NCBI GenBank assembly: GCA_964451935.1
Contig: CAYVKE010000001.1
Coordinates: 1-64,000 of the forward strand
DNA from: CALFXN01 sp964451935
GTDB lineage: Bacteria; Synergistota; Synergistia; Synergistales; Aminobacteriaceae
DNA: 64,000 nt
Direction of reading: 5' to 3'
Under the pieces are notes generated by a model. That model ran no database searches. It was not told where the DNA came from and was given only the letters and a program-made list of their open reading frames with translations. The translations under genes and the position numbers were made by a program. This document shows, piece after piece, positions 1 through 8,970 of this stretch (positions are counted from its first letter, which is position 1; the number at the start of each line of letters is the position of its first letter).

Positions 1-54
1 CTCGTCGGGCTCATAACCCGAAGGTCACAGGTTCAAATCCTGTCCCCGCAACCA
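1..54 (+). tRNA. tRNA-fMet (CAT), 5' end cut by window edge
   Basis: Initiator tRNA. The anticodon loop ctcataa carries CAT, flanked by the three consecutive G:C pairs (ggg/ccc) that mark initiator tRNAs. The visible anticodon and T arms and the encoded CCA end look like the E. coli fMet molecule. By comparison with the 77-nt E. coli tRNA, about 23 nt of acceptor and D arm lie before the window. Confidence 0.93.
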
Positions 55-57
55 ATT

Positions 58-134
58 GGCGGTGTAGCTCAGATGGCTAGAGCATGCGGTTCATACCCGC
101 AGTGTCACTGGTTCGATTCCAGTCACCGCCACCA
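58..134 (+). tRNA. tRNA-Met (CAT), elongator
   Basis: Complete 77-nt cloverleaf with acceptor stem GGCGGTG/CACCGCC and encoded CCA. Anticodon stem TGCGG/CCGCA holds loop ttcatac (CAT). The ttcatac loop and the stem resemble elongator tRNA-Met rather than the lysidine-modified tRNA-Ile2. It lies 3 nt after the initiator tRNA and was probably cotranscribed with it. tilS follows, but the tRNA does not look like a TilS substrate. Confidence 0.93.
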
Positions 135-145
135 CTGTTATTTTG

Positions 146-178
146 ACGGTTCCCGTTTCATGGGAGCCGTTTTTTTTT
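146..178 (+). terminator. Rho-independent terminator after the tRNA pair
   Basis: Hairpin ACGGTTCCC / GGGAGCCGT (one G:T pair) with a short loop, followed by eight T. It separates the tRNA operon from tilS. Confidence 0.88.
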
Positions 179-246
179 CTGGAAATTTCGCGAATCATAT
201 CCGAGTCGCTGCATTGTTCTCTCCTTTGTGTGAAGATGAGGAATGA

Positions 247-1593
247 ATGGTATACAGTAGATATGAAATATCTGATGCTTTTTTGGAAAAGCAATTTCGC
301 GAAATCGGGATCCGACAGGGATGGTGGGACACGAAGGACCCTGTCGTTCTTGCTGTCTCAGGCGGCGGAGATTCCATCGCGCTTCTCTGGTTTTTTTCCA
401 CCTTCTGGCCCGGTGAGATCGTTGTGGCTCACATAGAGCACGGCATCCGAGGAACGCCTTCATTCCAAGATGCGCGGTTCGTACGTAATTTTTCCGAAAC
501 ATTGGGAGTATCATGTGTTGTTGTGCATACCATCGTCGCACGACTGAGAAAAAAGGGCGAAACGCTTGAGGAAGCTGCGCGCAGGACCCGTTATTCGATC
601 CTTGAGACAATACGGGAAGAACGGAAAGCCTGGGGAATCGCTTTTGGCCATAACGCGGATGATCGCGTCGAAACAATGTTGTTGAATCTGTTTCGCGGCT
701 CCGGTTTTGCGGGACTTGCCGGAATACCGGAGCGGCGTGGGACGATCGTCCGCCCTCTCTTGTCGTTTTCGCGCGAAAAGCTGCGTTCGATTCTGGCCGA
801 GCGGAATATTCCTTGGCGTGAAGACGAGACGAATCAGGTCGGCGTCTTTACAAGAAACCGTATTCGTCTGGAATGCGTCCCGTGGATCGAAAAGAACATC
901 AATCCCCGGGTCAAAGAGAGACTTCTCGATCTTGCGGACGAAATGTTGCGTTTGCGTGTCCGCGAGGAGAATCGAATCCGTTCGTTATTGAAGAAACTCG
1001 AATATCCTGCGCCGCTCATCCCGTTCGTTCTACGGAGGAGCGATTTTACGGTTCTCGATTCGTGGGACAGAGCGTTGCTGTTGAAAGCTGTCGGAACGAA
1101 GCTCGGTTTGACCGCCCTATCACGCGCCCGGCTCAATGTCCTTTGCGGGCTCTGCGACAAGGGGGAAAAATGGACCTTTCAATGGCAGGGCGATTGGGTC
1201 GTGCAGGGGGGATCGGGCGACTTTATCGGTTGGGTTCGCCCGTTTCGGGCGGATTGGGTCGACCGAAATACAGTTTGGGCCCCCCTCCCCGGTCGTTCTA
1301 TCGCCTGGGGCGGATGGATCATCGAATGCATCGCGTGTCCGCATGGAAGCGAAATGCCGGAAGAGCGGGAACAAATAGCGTCACTATCCTTTTCCCGGTC
1401 AAAAATATCCGTCGGTTCGTCCGCGCAGGCGCTTGCGGACGGAGCAGACGAAGCCGGGGCGGTTCCGTGGTTTTGTCGAAACATCTGGCCCGTTCTGAAA
1501 TCCGGGCAAGGTGTTTTCGTTCCTTTTTGGAAGGATCCTGCGAGTCTTTTTGACGGGGATGGAATCGGGATTGTTTTTCGTCCCTCAATATAA
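247..1593 (+). CDS. tilS: tRNA(Ile)-lysidine synthase TilS
   Basis: TilS attaches lysine to C34 of tRNA-Ile2 (CAT) using ATP, converting its decoding from AUG to AUA. The 448-residue protein has the N-type ATP pyrophosphatase PP-loop SGGGDS near residue 40, then the GHNADDRVETMLLNLFRGSG segment typical of TilS near residues 138-157, and a C-terminal region of the expected size. The ATG at 247 was chosen because it leaves a complete PP-loop domain; a weak GA-rich ribosome site precedes it. It sits between the Met tRNAs and hpt; tilS-hpt-ftsH is a widely conserved bacterial order. Confidence 0.95.
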   Translation: MVYSRYEISDAFLEKQFREIGIRQGWWDTKDPVVLAVSGGGDSIALLWFFSTFWPGEIVVAHIEHGIRGTPSFQDARFVRNFSETLGVSCVVVHTIVARLRKKGETLEEAARRTRYSILETIREERKAWGIAFGHNADDRVETMLLNLFRGSGFAGLAGIPERRGTIVRPLLSFSREKLRSILAERNIPWREDETNQVGVFTRNRIRLECVPWIEKNINPRVKERLLDLADEMLRLRVREENRIRSLLKKLEYPAPLIPFVLRRSDFTVLDSWDRALLLKAVGTKLGLTALSRARLNVLCGLCDKGEKWTFQWQGDWVVQGGSGDFIGWVRPFRADWVDRNTVWAPLPGRSIAWGGWIIECIACPHGSEMPEEREQIASLSFSRSKISVGSSAQALADGADEAGAVPWFCRNIWPVLKSGQGVFVPFWKDPASLFDGDGIGIVFRPSI

Positions 1594-1594
1594 T
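1589..1594 (+). promoter_or_regulatory. Possible -10 box before hpt
   Basis: A perfect TATAAT overlaps the TAA stop of tilS, 24 nt before hpt. No convincing -35 lies at the right distance (TTGTTT is only 12 nt upstream), so this may be chance. Confidence 0.3.
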
Positions 1595-1617
1595 TCAGAG
1601 AGGTACGTGTCGACCAT

Positions 1618-2160
1618 ATGATTCTTTCGGAAGTGCTTATCGATGAAAAGGAAATACGAAAACGAGTTGAAGAGCTTGGGAAGGGAATCAGCGCTGATTA
1701 CGCCGGCAAGGATCTGGTGGTGATCGGCATTTTGAAGGGAGCCGTCGTGTTCCTGTCGGATCTTGTCCGCTGCATTGACAGGGATGTCGGCGTGACGCTG
1801 GACTTCATGGCTGTTTCCTCTTACGGCGATTCGACGAATACGAGCGGCATCGTGCGCATTATCAAGGACCTGGATTGCAGCATTCGCGGAAAGCATGTCC
1901 TGATCGTGGAGGATATTGTTGACACGGGACTGACTCTATCATATCTTGTCAAAATGATGCTTGAGAGAGAGCCGGAAAGCGTCCGCGTGTGCGCGCTTCT
2001 GGATAAGGTCGAGCGTCGCAAGGTCGAAGTGGCGGTTCAATACACCGGATTCGTCATTCCGGATTATTTTGTCGTCGGCTATGGGTTGGACTATTCGGGA
2101 CGATGGCGCAACCTTCCCTCAGTCCATGTCGTGGTTCCTGAAAGGGGAGACGAAGCGTAA
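1618..2160 (+). CDS. hpt: Hypoxanthine phosphoribosyltransferase
   Basis: Purine salvage enzyme that transfers phosphoribose from PRPP to hypoxanthine or guanine. The 180-residue length is typical. The PRPP-binding motif VLIVEDIVDTGLTL is present around residues 97-110, as is the GxLKGA segment near residue 38. The ATG at 1618 is the first plausible start; the upstream GAGAGG is rather far (about 15 nt). The stop codon directly abuts the ftsH start, implying cotranscription and coupling. Confidence 0.95.
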   Translation: MILSEVLIDEKEIRKRVEELGKGISADYAGKDLVVIGILKGAVVFLSDLVRCIDRDVGVTLDFMAVSSYGDSTNTSGIVRIIKDLDCSIRGKHVLIVEDIVDTGLTLSYLVKMMLEREPESVRVCALLDKVERRKVEVAVQYTGFVIPDYFVVGYGLDYSGRWRNLPSVHVVVPERGDEA

Positions 2161-4050
2161 TTGGGACGTCTTATGAAGAATCTGGGTCTCTACCTGATTT
2201 TGATTGTGCTTGTGGTCAGTCTGGTCAACGTGTTTTTGGCTCCTCCGCAAGGCTCGCAGCAGTCGCTTGAGGTCTCGTACAGTGCGTTGCTTCAGGGGGT
2301 CGCCGACGGCAGCGTTACATCGGTCATCATCCGCGAGAACTCGATAAAAGGCAGATACAGAGACGGACGGGAGTTTATCTCGTATGTCGCGGAACCCGGA
2401 TCACTCGCGAAAGAGATCTCCGAAAAGGGAGTCAGCGTCGAGATCGAGCCGCCGCAAAAAACGCCGTGGTGGGCGGGAATGCTCTCTTCGCTCTTCCCCA
2501 CGCTGCTTCTCATCGGCGTCTGGGTCTTCTTCCTGTACAACATGCAGGGTGGCGGCGGCAAAGTGATGAATTTCGCCAAAAGCAAAGCGAAGATGTTTCT
2601 TGACAATCGTCCGAAGGTGACGTTCAAGGATGTCGCAGGGTGCGATGAGTCGAAACAGGAGCTTCGTGAAGTCATCGAATATCTGAAGGATCCTTCTAAA
2701 TTCACCGCATTGGGCGCAAAGGTGCCTCGGGGAATCCTCCTTCTCGGCCCCCCCGGCACTGGAAAGACGCTTTTGGCCCGGGCGTCGGCGGGAGAGGCCG
2801 ATGTGCCTTTCTTCAGCGTCAGCGGTTCGGATTTCGTCGAAATGTTTGTCGGAGTCGGCGCTGCGCGCGTTCGCGATCTTTTCGAGCAGGCGCGGAAATA
2901 TCAGCCTTGCATCATATTCATAGACGAAATGGATGCGGTCGGTCGCCAGAGAGGCGCCGGGCTCGGCGGAGGACATGACGAGCGGGAGCAGACCCTGAAC
3001 CAGCTTCTGGTCGAACTGGATGGATTCGATGAGCAGACCGGGATCATTCTTATCGCGGCCACAAACAGACCGGACATTCTGGATCCGGCATTGCTCCGGC
3101 CGGGACGTTTCGACCGGCATATTGTCGTTGATCGCCCCGACGTCAAAGGCCGCGAGGCAATCCTGAAAGTCCACTCCGAAGGGAAAAAACTCGCGCCCGA
3201 TGTGGATCTCGGCGTCATCGCCCGAAGAACGCCGGGATTCGTCGGAGCTGATTTGGCCAACCTTGTGAACGAAGCCGCCATACTCGCCGCCCGCGGGGGA
3301 AGGAACGATGTCGGCATGAGCGAGTTCGAGGAAGGGATCGATCGCGTCATAGCGGGGCCGGAGCGCCGGAGCCGAATCGTCGGAGAGAGGGAAAAGCGTA
3401 TCATTGCATATCATGAAACAGGGCATGCGCTTGTTGCGAAATTCATACCCTCAAGCGATCCCGTGCATAAAATCTCCATCATTCCGAGAGGACATATGGC
3501 GCTTGGGTTCACGCTGCAACTGCCTACCGAGGATCGATTCCTCATGTCCCGTTCCGAAATGATCGACCGGATATGCGGGCTTCTTGGGGGGCGCGTGGCC
3601 GAAGAGATTAAATTCGGAGACGTCACGACGGGCGCCGGAAACGACCTTGAGAGAGCGACGCAGATCGCCCGTCAGATGGTTACGGAATTCGGCATGAGCG
3701 AGAAGCTGGGCCTTGTGAAGCTTGGGCATAAGCACCAGGAGGTCTTTCTGGGACGGGATATCGGCGAGGACAGAAACTATAGTGATTTTGTGGCTCATGA
3801 GATAGATGTAGAAATAAAAAAAATAATAGATGAGTGCTATTACAAAGTCCGTAATATTCTTGTCGATAATCTTTCGAATATGGACAGGGTCGCCGAAGCT
3901 CTTCTCGAACGGGAAAACATCGAAGGCAAAGAACTTGACGAACTCCTTCGCCTGAACGGCGAACAGGGATCCGGTCCTGAAGAAGAAAACGGTCTTGAAG
4001 CGTCCGAATCGACTCTCGAAAAAGAACCGACGGCGCCCCAACCGCTATAG
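2161..4050 (+). CDS. ftsH: ATP-dependent zinc metalloprotease FtsH
   Basis: Membrane-anchored AAA+ protease that extracts and degrades membrane and regulatory proteins. Of 629 residues, TM1 spans about 8-27, an extracytoplasmic loop follows, and TM2 spans about 108-128. Walker A GPPGTGKT is at 196-203, followed by the second-region DEMDAVGRQRG and the zinc site HETGH at 418-422. A TTG start at 2161 is preferred: AGGGGAG at 2143-2149 is 11 nt away, whereas the ATG at 2173 would be 23 nt away. It abuts hpt with no gap. Codons in 3772-3850 are unusually AT-rich (several ATA). Confidence 0.97.
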   Translation: MGRLMKNLGLYLILIVLVVSLVNVFLAPPQGSQQSLEVSYSALLQGVADGSVTSVIIRENSIKGRYRDGREFISYVAEPGSLAKEISEKGVSVEIEPPQKTPWWAGMLSSLFPTLLLIGVWVFFLYNMQGGGGKVMNFAKSKAKMFLDNRPKVTFKDVAGCDESKQELREVIEYLKDPSKFTALGAKVPRGILLLGPPGTGKTLLARASAGEADVPFFSVSGSDFVEMFVGVGAARVRDLFEQARKYQPCIIFIDEMDAVGRQRGAGLGGGHDEREQTLNQLLVELDGFDEQTGIILIAATNRPDILDPALLRPGRFDRHIVVDRPDVKGREAILKVHSEGKKLAPDVDLGVIARRTPGFVGADLANLVNEAAILAARGGRNDVGMSEFEEGIDRVIAGPERRSRIVGEREKRIIAYHETGHALVAKFIPSSDPVHKISIIPRGHMALGFTLQLPTEDRFLMSRSEMIDRICGLLGGRVAEEIKFGDVTTGAGNDLERATQIARQMVTEFGMSEKLGLVKLGHKHQEVFLGRDIGEDRNYSDFVAHEIDVEIKKIIDECYYKVRNILVDNLSNMDRVAEALLERENIEGKELDELLRLNGEQGSGPEEENGLEASESTLEKEPTAPQPL

Positions 4051-4081
4051 CAGAACAAAGCAGAAACCGAATACGAAAAAC

Positions 4082-4130
4082 GAACAATTCGGGAGTGCGC
4101 CGTCTGTACGCGTGCTCCCGTTGTTCTTTC
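4082..4130 (+). terminator. Probable terminator after ftsH
   Basis: A 10-bp stem CGGGAGTGCG / CGTGCTCCCG (two G:T pairs) is extended by GAACAA / TTGTTC across a bulge and followed by a T-rich stretch. It lies in the 125-bp ftsH-uvrB gap. Confidence 0.6.
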
Positions 4131-4175
4131 TTCGGGAATCGACTCGTTTCGACCGTTTGTGAAGGAGGATAGCGG

Positions 4176-6233
4176 ATGAAATACATTCAATCTCCTTTCC
4201 AGAATGAAACGTTCCGGCTGAATTCTCCGTGGCCGCCTTCCGGAGATCAGCCGCAGGCTATCGAAAAGCTGACCTCGGGCGTCTTGCGGGGAGACAGATA
4301 CCAGACGCTTCTCGGAGTTACGGGAAGCGGAAAAACATACACCGTCGCGAACGTGATTTCGAAGGTTCAGAAACCCGCGCTCGTGTTGGCGCACAACAAG
4401 ACCTTGGCCGCGCAGCTGTATAGCGAGTTCAAATCGTTTTTCCCGGATAACGCGGTCCGTTATTTCGTGAGCTATTATGATTACTATCAGCCCGAGGCGT
4501 ACCTTCCGTCGACAGACACCTTTATCGAGAAGGACGCTTCCATCAATGACCGGATAGAAAAACTGCGCCTGGACGCAACGAAATCGCTCATTGAAAGAAG
4601 AGATGTCATCGTTGTCGCAAGCGTCTCGTGTATTTATGGTTTGGGAAAACGCGAAAATTACGAGGACGCGATCCTTCCGTTTGCAGTCGATGAGGAATGG
4701 GACGTACGTTCATTCCTTGAGCGACTCGTAGACAACTACTATGAGCGGAACGATATTTCGCTCGAGCCCGGGACCTTCCGCGCGCGCGGCGATATCGTGG
4801 AAATATACCCATCGACGGGGGAATACGCGATCCGTGTAGCATTTGACGGAGATCGCATCGAAAGGATAGACGAGTTCGATCCCGTGACGGGGCGTTCGCA
4901 AAAGACGCTTCCATACGCGTCGATTTTCCCGGCGCAACACTATGTCACGAACAGAAACGCCGTCGAAAACGCCCTTCCCCGGATTGAAGAAGAGATGAAG
5001 CAGCAGGAAGCGATGTTCCTATCCCGGGGAAAGTACCTTGAAGCGCAGCGAATAACGATGCGAACGCGGTACGATATGGAGATGCTTTCGGAGGTCGGAT
5101 ATTGTTCCGGCATCGAGAACTATTCCCGTTATCTTGACGGTCGTTCGGCCGGAGAACCTCCCGGGACGCTTGTCGATTTTTTCCCGGAAGATTTTCTGAT
5201 GGTCGTCGACGAATCGCATATCACGCTTCCGCAGGTGCGGGGCATGTTCAACGGCGACAGGGCCCGAAAGGAAGTCCTTGTAGAAAACGGCTTCAGACTC
5301 CCGTCCTGCCTTGATAACCGCCCGCTGAACTGGCAGGAATTTCTGAAGCATATGAAGCAGGCCCTCTTTATCTCCGCCACGCCGGGAGATTGGGAAAACG
5401 ACGTTTCGACGCAGGTTGTCGAACAGATCATTCGTCCGACAGGGGTTCCCGATCCGGAAGTATTTCTTCTTCCCGCAAAAGGGCAGATCGATGATCTGGT
5501 CGAGCGTCTCCGAGTCATCGAGGAAAAGAAGGAACGGGCTTTGGTGACGACGCTTACGAAGAGATCCGCGGAGGACGTGGCCGAATACCTCCAGGAACTT
5601 CGGATTAAGGTTCGGTACATCCACTCCGAATTCAACACGTTCGAGCGGGCGGAACTCATTCGGGATCTTCGCGCCGGCGCAATATCCGTTCTCGTCGGTG
5701 TCAATCTTCTCAGAGAAGGGATGGATTTGCCGGAGGTTTCGCTCGTCGCGATATTGGACGCCGACAGGGAAGGATTTCTCCGCTCACATCGTTCTCTCGT
5801 GCAGATGATGGGAAGAGCGGCCAGAAATACGCAGGGAATCGTGATTCTCTATGCAGACGACGAAACGGAGAGCATTCGTTCGGCCATGGAAGAGACGGGC
5901 CGACGACGAAAGAGGCAGGAAGAGTACAACGACCTTCATGGGATTACGCCGGAAACGATACGAAAAGAAGTCATTTCCCTGCTTCCCGAAGAATTTCTGG
6001 AAAAGGCAAGGGTAGCGCAGTCGAACGCGAAAGATGCCTTCGTTTCCGTTGGAGATCTGGAAAAACTCATGTGGCAGGCGGTCGAAAAGCTCGATTTTGA
6101 ACGCGCCGCCGAGTTACGGGATGTGATCATGGCCCGAAAAGGGGGAGCAAACAAGAGTGACGGATTGGATTCGAATTCGGGGAGCACGGGAACACAACCT
6201 CAAAAACGTCGACGTCGATATTCCAAGAAATAA
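4176..6233 (+). CDS. uvrB: Excinuclease ABC subunit B
   Basis: UvrB verifies lesions in nucleotide excision repair; it is loaded by UvrA and recruits UvrC. The 685 residues include Walker A GVTGSGKT at about 47-54, the beta-hairpin region YYDYYQPEAYLP, helicase motifs to about residue 590, and a C-terminal UVR domain (EKLDFERAAELRD) that contacts UvrC. ATG 4176 follows GAAGGAGG. The last 77 nt overlap the start of uvrA in another frame, so the basic tail QKRRRRYSKK is read from the same DNA as the UvrA N-terminus. Confidence 0.97.
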   Translation: MKYIQSPFQNETFRLNSPWPPSGDQPQAIEKLTSGVLRGDRYQTLLGVTGSGKTYTVANVISKVQKPALVLAHNKTLAAQLYSEFKSFFPDNAVRYFVSYYDYYQPEAYLPSTDTFIEKDASINDRIEKLRLDATKSLIERRDVIVVASVSCIYGLGKRENYEDAILPFAVDEEWDVRSFLERLVDNYYERNDISLEPGTFRARGDIVEIYPSTGEYAIRVAFDGDRIERIDEFDPVTGRSQKTLPYASIFPAQHYVTNRNAVENALPRIEEEMKQQEAMFLSRGKYLEAQRITMRTRYDMEMLSEVGYCSGIENYSRYLDGRSAGEPPGTLVDFFPEDFLMVVDESHITLPQVRGMFNGDRARKEVLVENGFRLPSCLDNRPLNWQEFLKHMKQALFISATPGDWENDVSTQVVEQIIRPTGVPDPEVFLLPAKGQIDDLVERLRVIEEKKERALVTTLTKRSAEDVAEYLQELRIKVRYIHSEFNTFERAELIRDLRAGAISVLVGVNLLREGMDLPEVSLVAILDADREGFLRSHRSLVQMMGRAARNTQGIVILYADDETESIRSAMEETGRRRKRQEEYNDLHGITPETIRKEVISLLPEEFLEKARVAQSNAKDAFVSVGDLEKLMWQAVEKLDFERAAELRDVIMARKGGANKSDGLDSNSGSTGTQPQKRRRRYSKK

Positions 6234-8970
6234 ACTTGTCGTCATTACGGGTCCTTCGGGTTCGGGGAAATCTTCGCTGGCGTTCGACACCCTCTACGCG
6301 GAAGGACAACGCCGTTACGTCGAATCTCTCTCCGTATACGCCCGGCAGTTTCTCGGCGTTCAGGGAAAACCCGACGTCGATGATATCTCCGGTCTCTCGC
6401 CGGCGATATCGATCGAACAGAAAGGGGCGTCGCACAACCCCCGTTCGACGGTCGGCACAGTAACGGAGACATACGATTATCTTCGGCTCATCTTCGGCCG
6501 GATAGGAATTCCGTATTGTCCGAACTGCGGGAAACCCGTCATCCGGTACTCGCTTGACGAGATCGTGGAAAGCATATTCAGCGACCTCGAAGGAAAGAAG
6601 ATCGAAATCCTTTCGCCGCTTGTTCGGGGGAAAAAGGGAGAGTTCAGAAACCTCCTGATACAGACGAGAGAAAAGGGTTTCCTCCGTGTCCGTGTCGACG
6701 GAAAAATTCTTTGGCTGGAAGAAGAGATTCCGCTTGAGAAGAACCGGCGGCATACGATCGAGGTAGTGGTTGACCGCGTACTCGCCATTCGGGAAAGGCG
6801 GGGGAGGATTTCGGAAGCTGTTGAGAACGCGCTTTCCCTCAGTAACGGCATCGTGATGATCTTTTCGGAGGACGGTTCGGAAAAAACGCTGTCGTCAAAT
6901 TTCACCTGCGCCGATTGCGGAATCGCGATGCCGAATGTCGAGCCGCGCCTTTTCTCCTTCAACAATCCGTACGGCGCCTGTAAAGAGTGCAGCGGGCTCG
7001 GAAGCCACGAGTTTTTTTCGGAAGAACTCTCCATCGACACGGAGCGGTCGATCCCGGAAGGCGCCCTTCTGCCATGGAAGAAGAAACACTACATGCTTTC
7101 CAAACTCCAGCAATATCTGGAGAAATATTCCTGGGACGTTTCGCGTCCCTTTTCAAAACTTCCGGAGGATGTCAGAAACCTGGTCATCCACGGCGCCGAA
7201 GAACGCCTTCCCATGCTCTTCAAGGACGGCGCGGATTCAAAGGTCTATATGGGGCGCTATGAGGGACTTCTTCCGTGGCTCGAGAATCGCTGGAAGGACA
7301 CGGAATCCGAGAATGTGAAGGAGGAGCTGGAGGGATATCGCGTCGAAGACGCATGCGCGACGTGCGGAGGATTGCGGCTTTGTCCCGAAGCCCTGCATGT
7401 GAAGGTGAAAGGATATAACATCGGAGAACTCGTTCTCATGCCGATTGACGATCTCGTCCCCCTGCTCCGGAATATGGAATGGACCTCGCAGGAAAACGCG
7501 ATCGTCGGACAGGCGATTCAGGAGGTTCAGAAGCGGCTGTCGTTCATATGCGATGTTGGGGTCGGGTATCTTTCGCTTCATCGACGCGCCGATACGTTGA
7601 GCGGCGGCGAAAGTCAGCGAATCCGTCTCGCCACGCAGATCGGATCGAAACTCAGCGGCGTCCTGTATGTGCTTGATGAACCCACGATCGGGCTTCATGC
7701 GCGGGACACGTCGAGACTCATCCGGACGCTGCAATCCATCCGGGATCTGGGGAATAGCGTCGTTGTCGTGGAACACGACCGGGATACGATGATGGCCGCG
7801 GACGCCATCGTCGAAATGGGACCTGCCGCAGGTGAACTTGGCGGAGAAGTCGTCTCGAGCGGCTCTTTTGAAGACGTCTCGAAAACCGATTGCCTGACCG
7901 GACCCTATCTGCGCGGCGAACAATCCGGGATGATCCGGAGGAAAAAACCGAGGAAGCCCGACGGATGGATCAGTGTTCAGGGCGCGGCGCACAATAATCT
8001 GAAAAAAATCGACGTTCGGGTCCCTCAGGGAATCTTTACCTGCGTCAGCGGCGTGTCCGGCTCGGGGAAAAGCAGTTTTGTGTATGATGTCCTCTACAAG
8101 GGACTACGCCGGATTCTCGATCACGACTTCAGGGAAAGAGCGGGAACGCATACGTCGATTGTCGGATGGGAGTCATTCCGAAATGTGATTTTGGTCGACC
8201 AGAGCCCGATCGGGAGGACTCCAAGGTCGAATCCCGCAACGTATACCGGCGTTTTCTCACACATTCGGGATCTCTTCGCGGAACTTCCCGATGCAAAAAT
8301 CCGGGGATACAAACCGGGCCGCTTCAGCTTCAATGTCAGGGGGGGGCGTTGTGAAGCCTGCGGAGGCGCGGGATCGACGAAGGTGTCGATGCTTTTCCTT
8401 CCCGATGTGTATGTCCCGTGCGAAGTGTGCGGCGGAAGCCGGTATAACAGGGAAACGCTTGAAGTGATGTTCAAGGGGCATTCAATTTCCGAAGTGCTGT
8501 CGATGACCGTTGACGAAGCCGTCGCGTTCTTCAAGGATCTTCCCGCCATTTCCTCGAAGCTGTCAGTCATTCAGGACGCAGGGCTCGGCTATATTCGCCT
8601 CGGCCAGTCCGCGCTGACGCTGAGCGGGGGCGAGGCGCAACGCGTCAAGCTCGCAAGGGAATTGGGCAAGCGCTTTTCGGGGCCGACGCTGTATCTCATG
8701 GACGAGCCGACGACAGGGTTATACTATACGGACATCAAAAAACTTCTCGAGATCGTCAACAGGATCGTCGACAACGGAAACACGGTTCTCATGATCGAAC
8801 ACAATCTGGATGTCCTCATGTCGGCGGACTACATTATCGATCTCGGACCGGAAGGCGGCAACGGCGGAGGAATGCTCATCGACGAGGGAACTCCGGATCA
8901 GCTCGTCCAATCGGGCAAGGGATATACTGCCTGGTATCTTCGGCAATATGAGAAGGATCGTATGAATTGA
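6157..8970 (+). CDS. uvrA: Excinuclease ABC subunit A
   Basis: DNA-damage-recognising ABC ATPase of nucleotide excision repair. The 937 residues include a first Walker A GPSGSGKSS near 32-40, zinc-binding CxxC pairs (CPNC, CADC...CKEC), an ABC signature LSGGESQRIRLA, a second Walker A GVSGSGKSS, a second zinc module (CEACGG...CEVCGG) and a second signature LSGGEAQRVKLA. The GTG start at 6157 has GGGGGAG at 6141-6147. It lies within uvrB (77-nt overlap), guaranteeing coexpression; no good alternative start downstream preserves the conserved N-terminus IRGAREHNLK. Confidence 0.97.
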   Translation: MTDWIRIRGAREHNLKNVDVDIPRNKLVVITGPSGSGKSSLAFDTLYAEGQRRYVESLSVYARQFLGVQGKPDVDDISGLSPAISIEQKGASHNPRSTVGTVTETYDYLRLIFGRIGIPYCPNCGKPVIRYSLDEIVESIFSDLEGKKIEILSPLVRGKKGEFRNLLIQTREKGFLRVRVDGKILWLEEEIPLEKNRRHTIEVVVDRVLAIRERRGRISEAVENALSLSNGIVMIFSEDGSEKTLSSNFTCADCGIAMPNVEPRLFSFNNPYGACKECSGLGSHEFFSEELSIDTERSIPEGALLPWKKKHYMLSKLQQYLEKYSWDVSRPFSKLPEDVRNLVIHGAEERLPMLFKDGADSKVYMGRYEGLLPWLENRWKDTESENVKEELEGYRVEDACATCGGLRLCPEALHVKVKGYNIGELVLMPIDDLVPLLRNMEWTSQENAIVGQAIQEVQKRLSFICDVGVGYLSLHRRADTLSGGESQRIRLATQIGSKLSGVLYVLDEPTIGLHARDTSRLIRTLQSIRDLGNSVVVVEHDRDTMMAADAIVEMGPAAGELGGEVVSSGSFEDVSKTDCLTGPYLRGEQSGMIRRKKPRKPDGWISVQGAAHNNLKKIDVRVPQGIFTCVSGVSGSGKSSFVYDVLYKGLRRILDHDFRERAGTHTSIVGWESFRNVILVDQSPIGRTPRSNPATYTGVFSHIRDLFAELPDAKIRGYKPGRFSFNVRGGRCEACGGAGSTKVSMLFLPDVYVPCEVCGGSRYNRETLEVMFKGHSISEVLSMTVDEAVAFFKDLPAISSKLSVIQDAGLGYIRLGQSALTLSGGEAQRVKLARELGKRFSGPTLYLMDEPTTGLYYTDIKKLLEIVNRIVDNGNTVLMIEHNLDVLMSADYIIDLGPEGGNGGGMLIDEGTPDQLVQSGKGYTAWYLRQYEKDRMN

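Noticed and set aside
58..134. Second CAT tRNA as tRNA-Ile2, the TilS substrate, next to tilS
   Set aside because: The ttcatac loop and TGCGG/CCGCA stem match elongator tRNA-Met, so the link with tilS is positional only.
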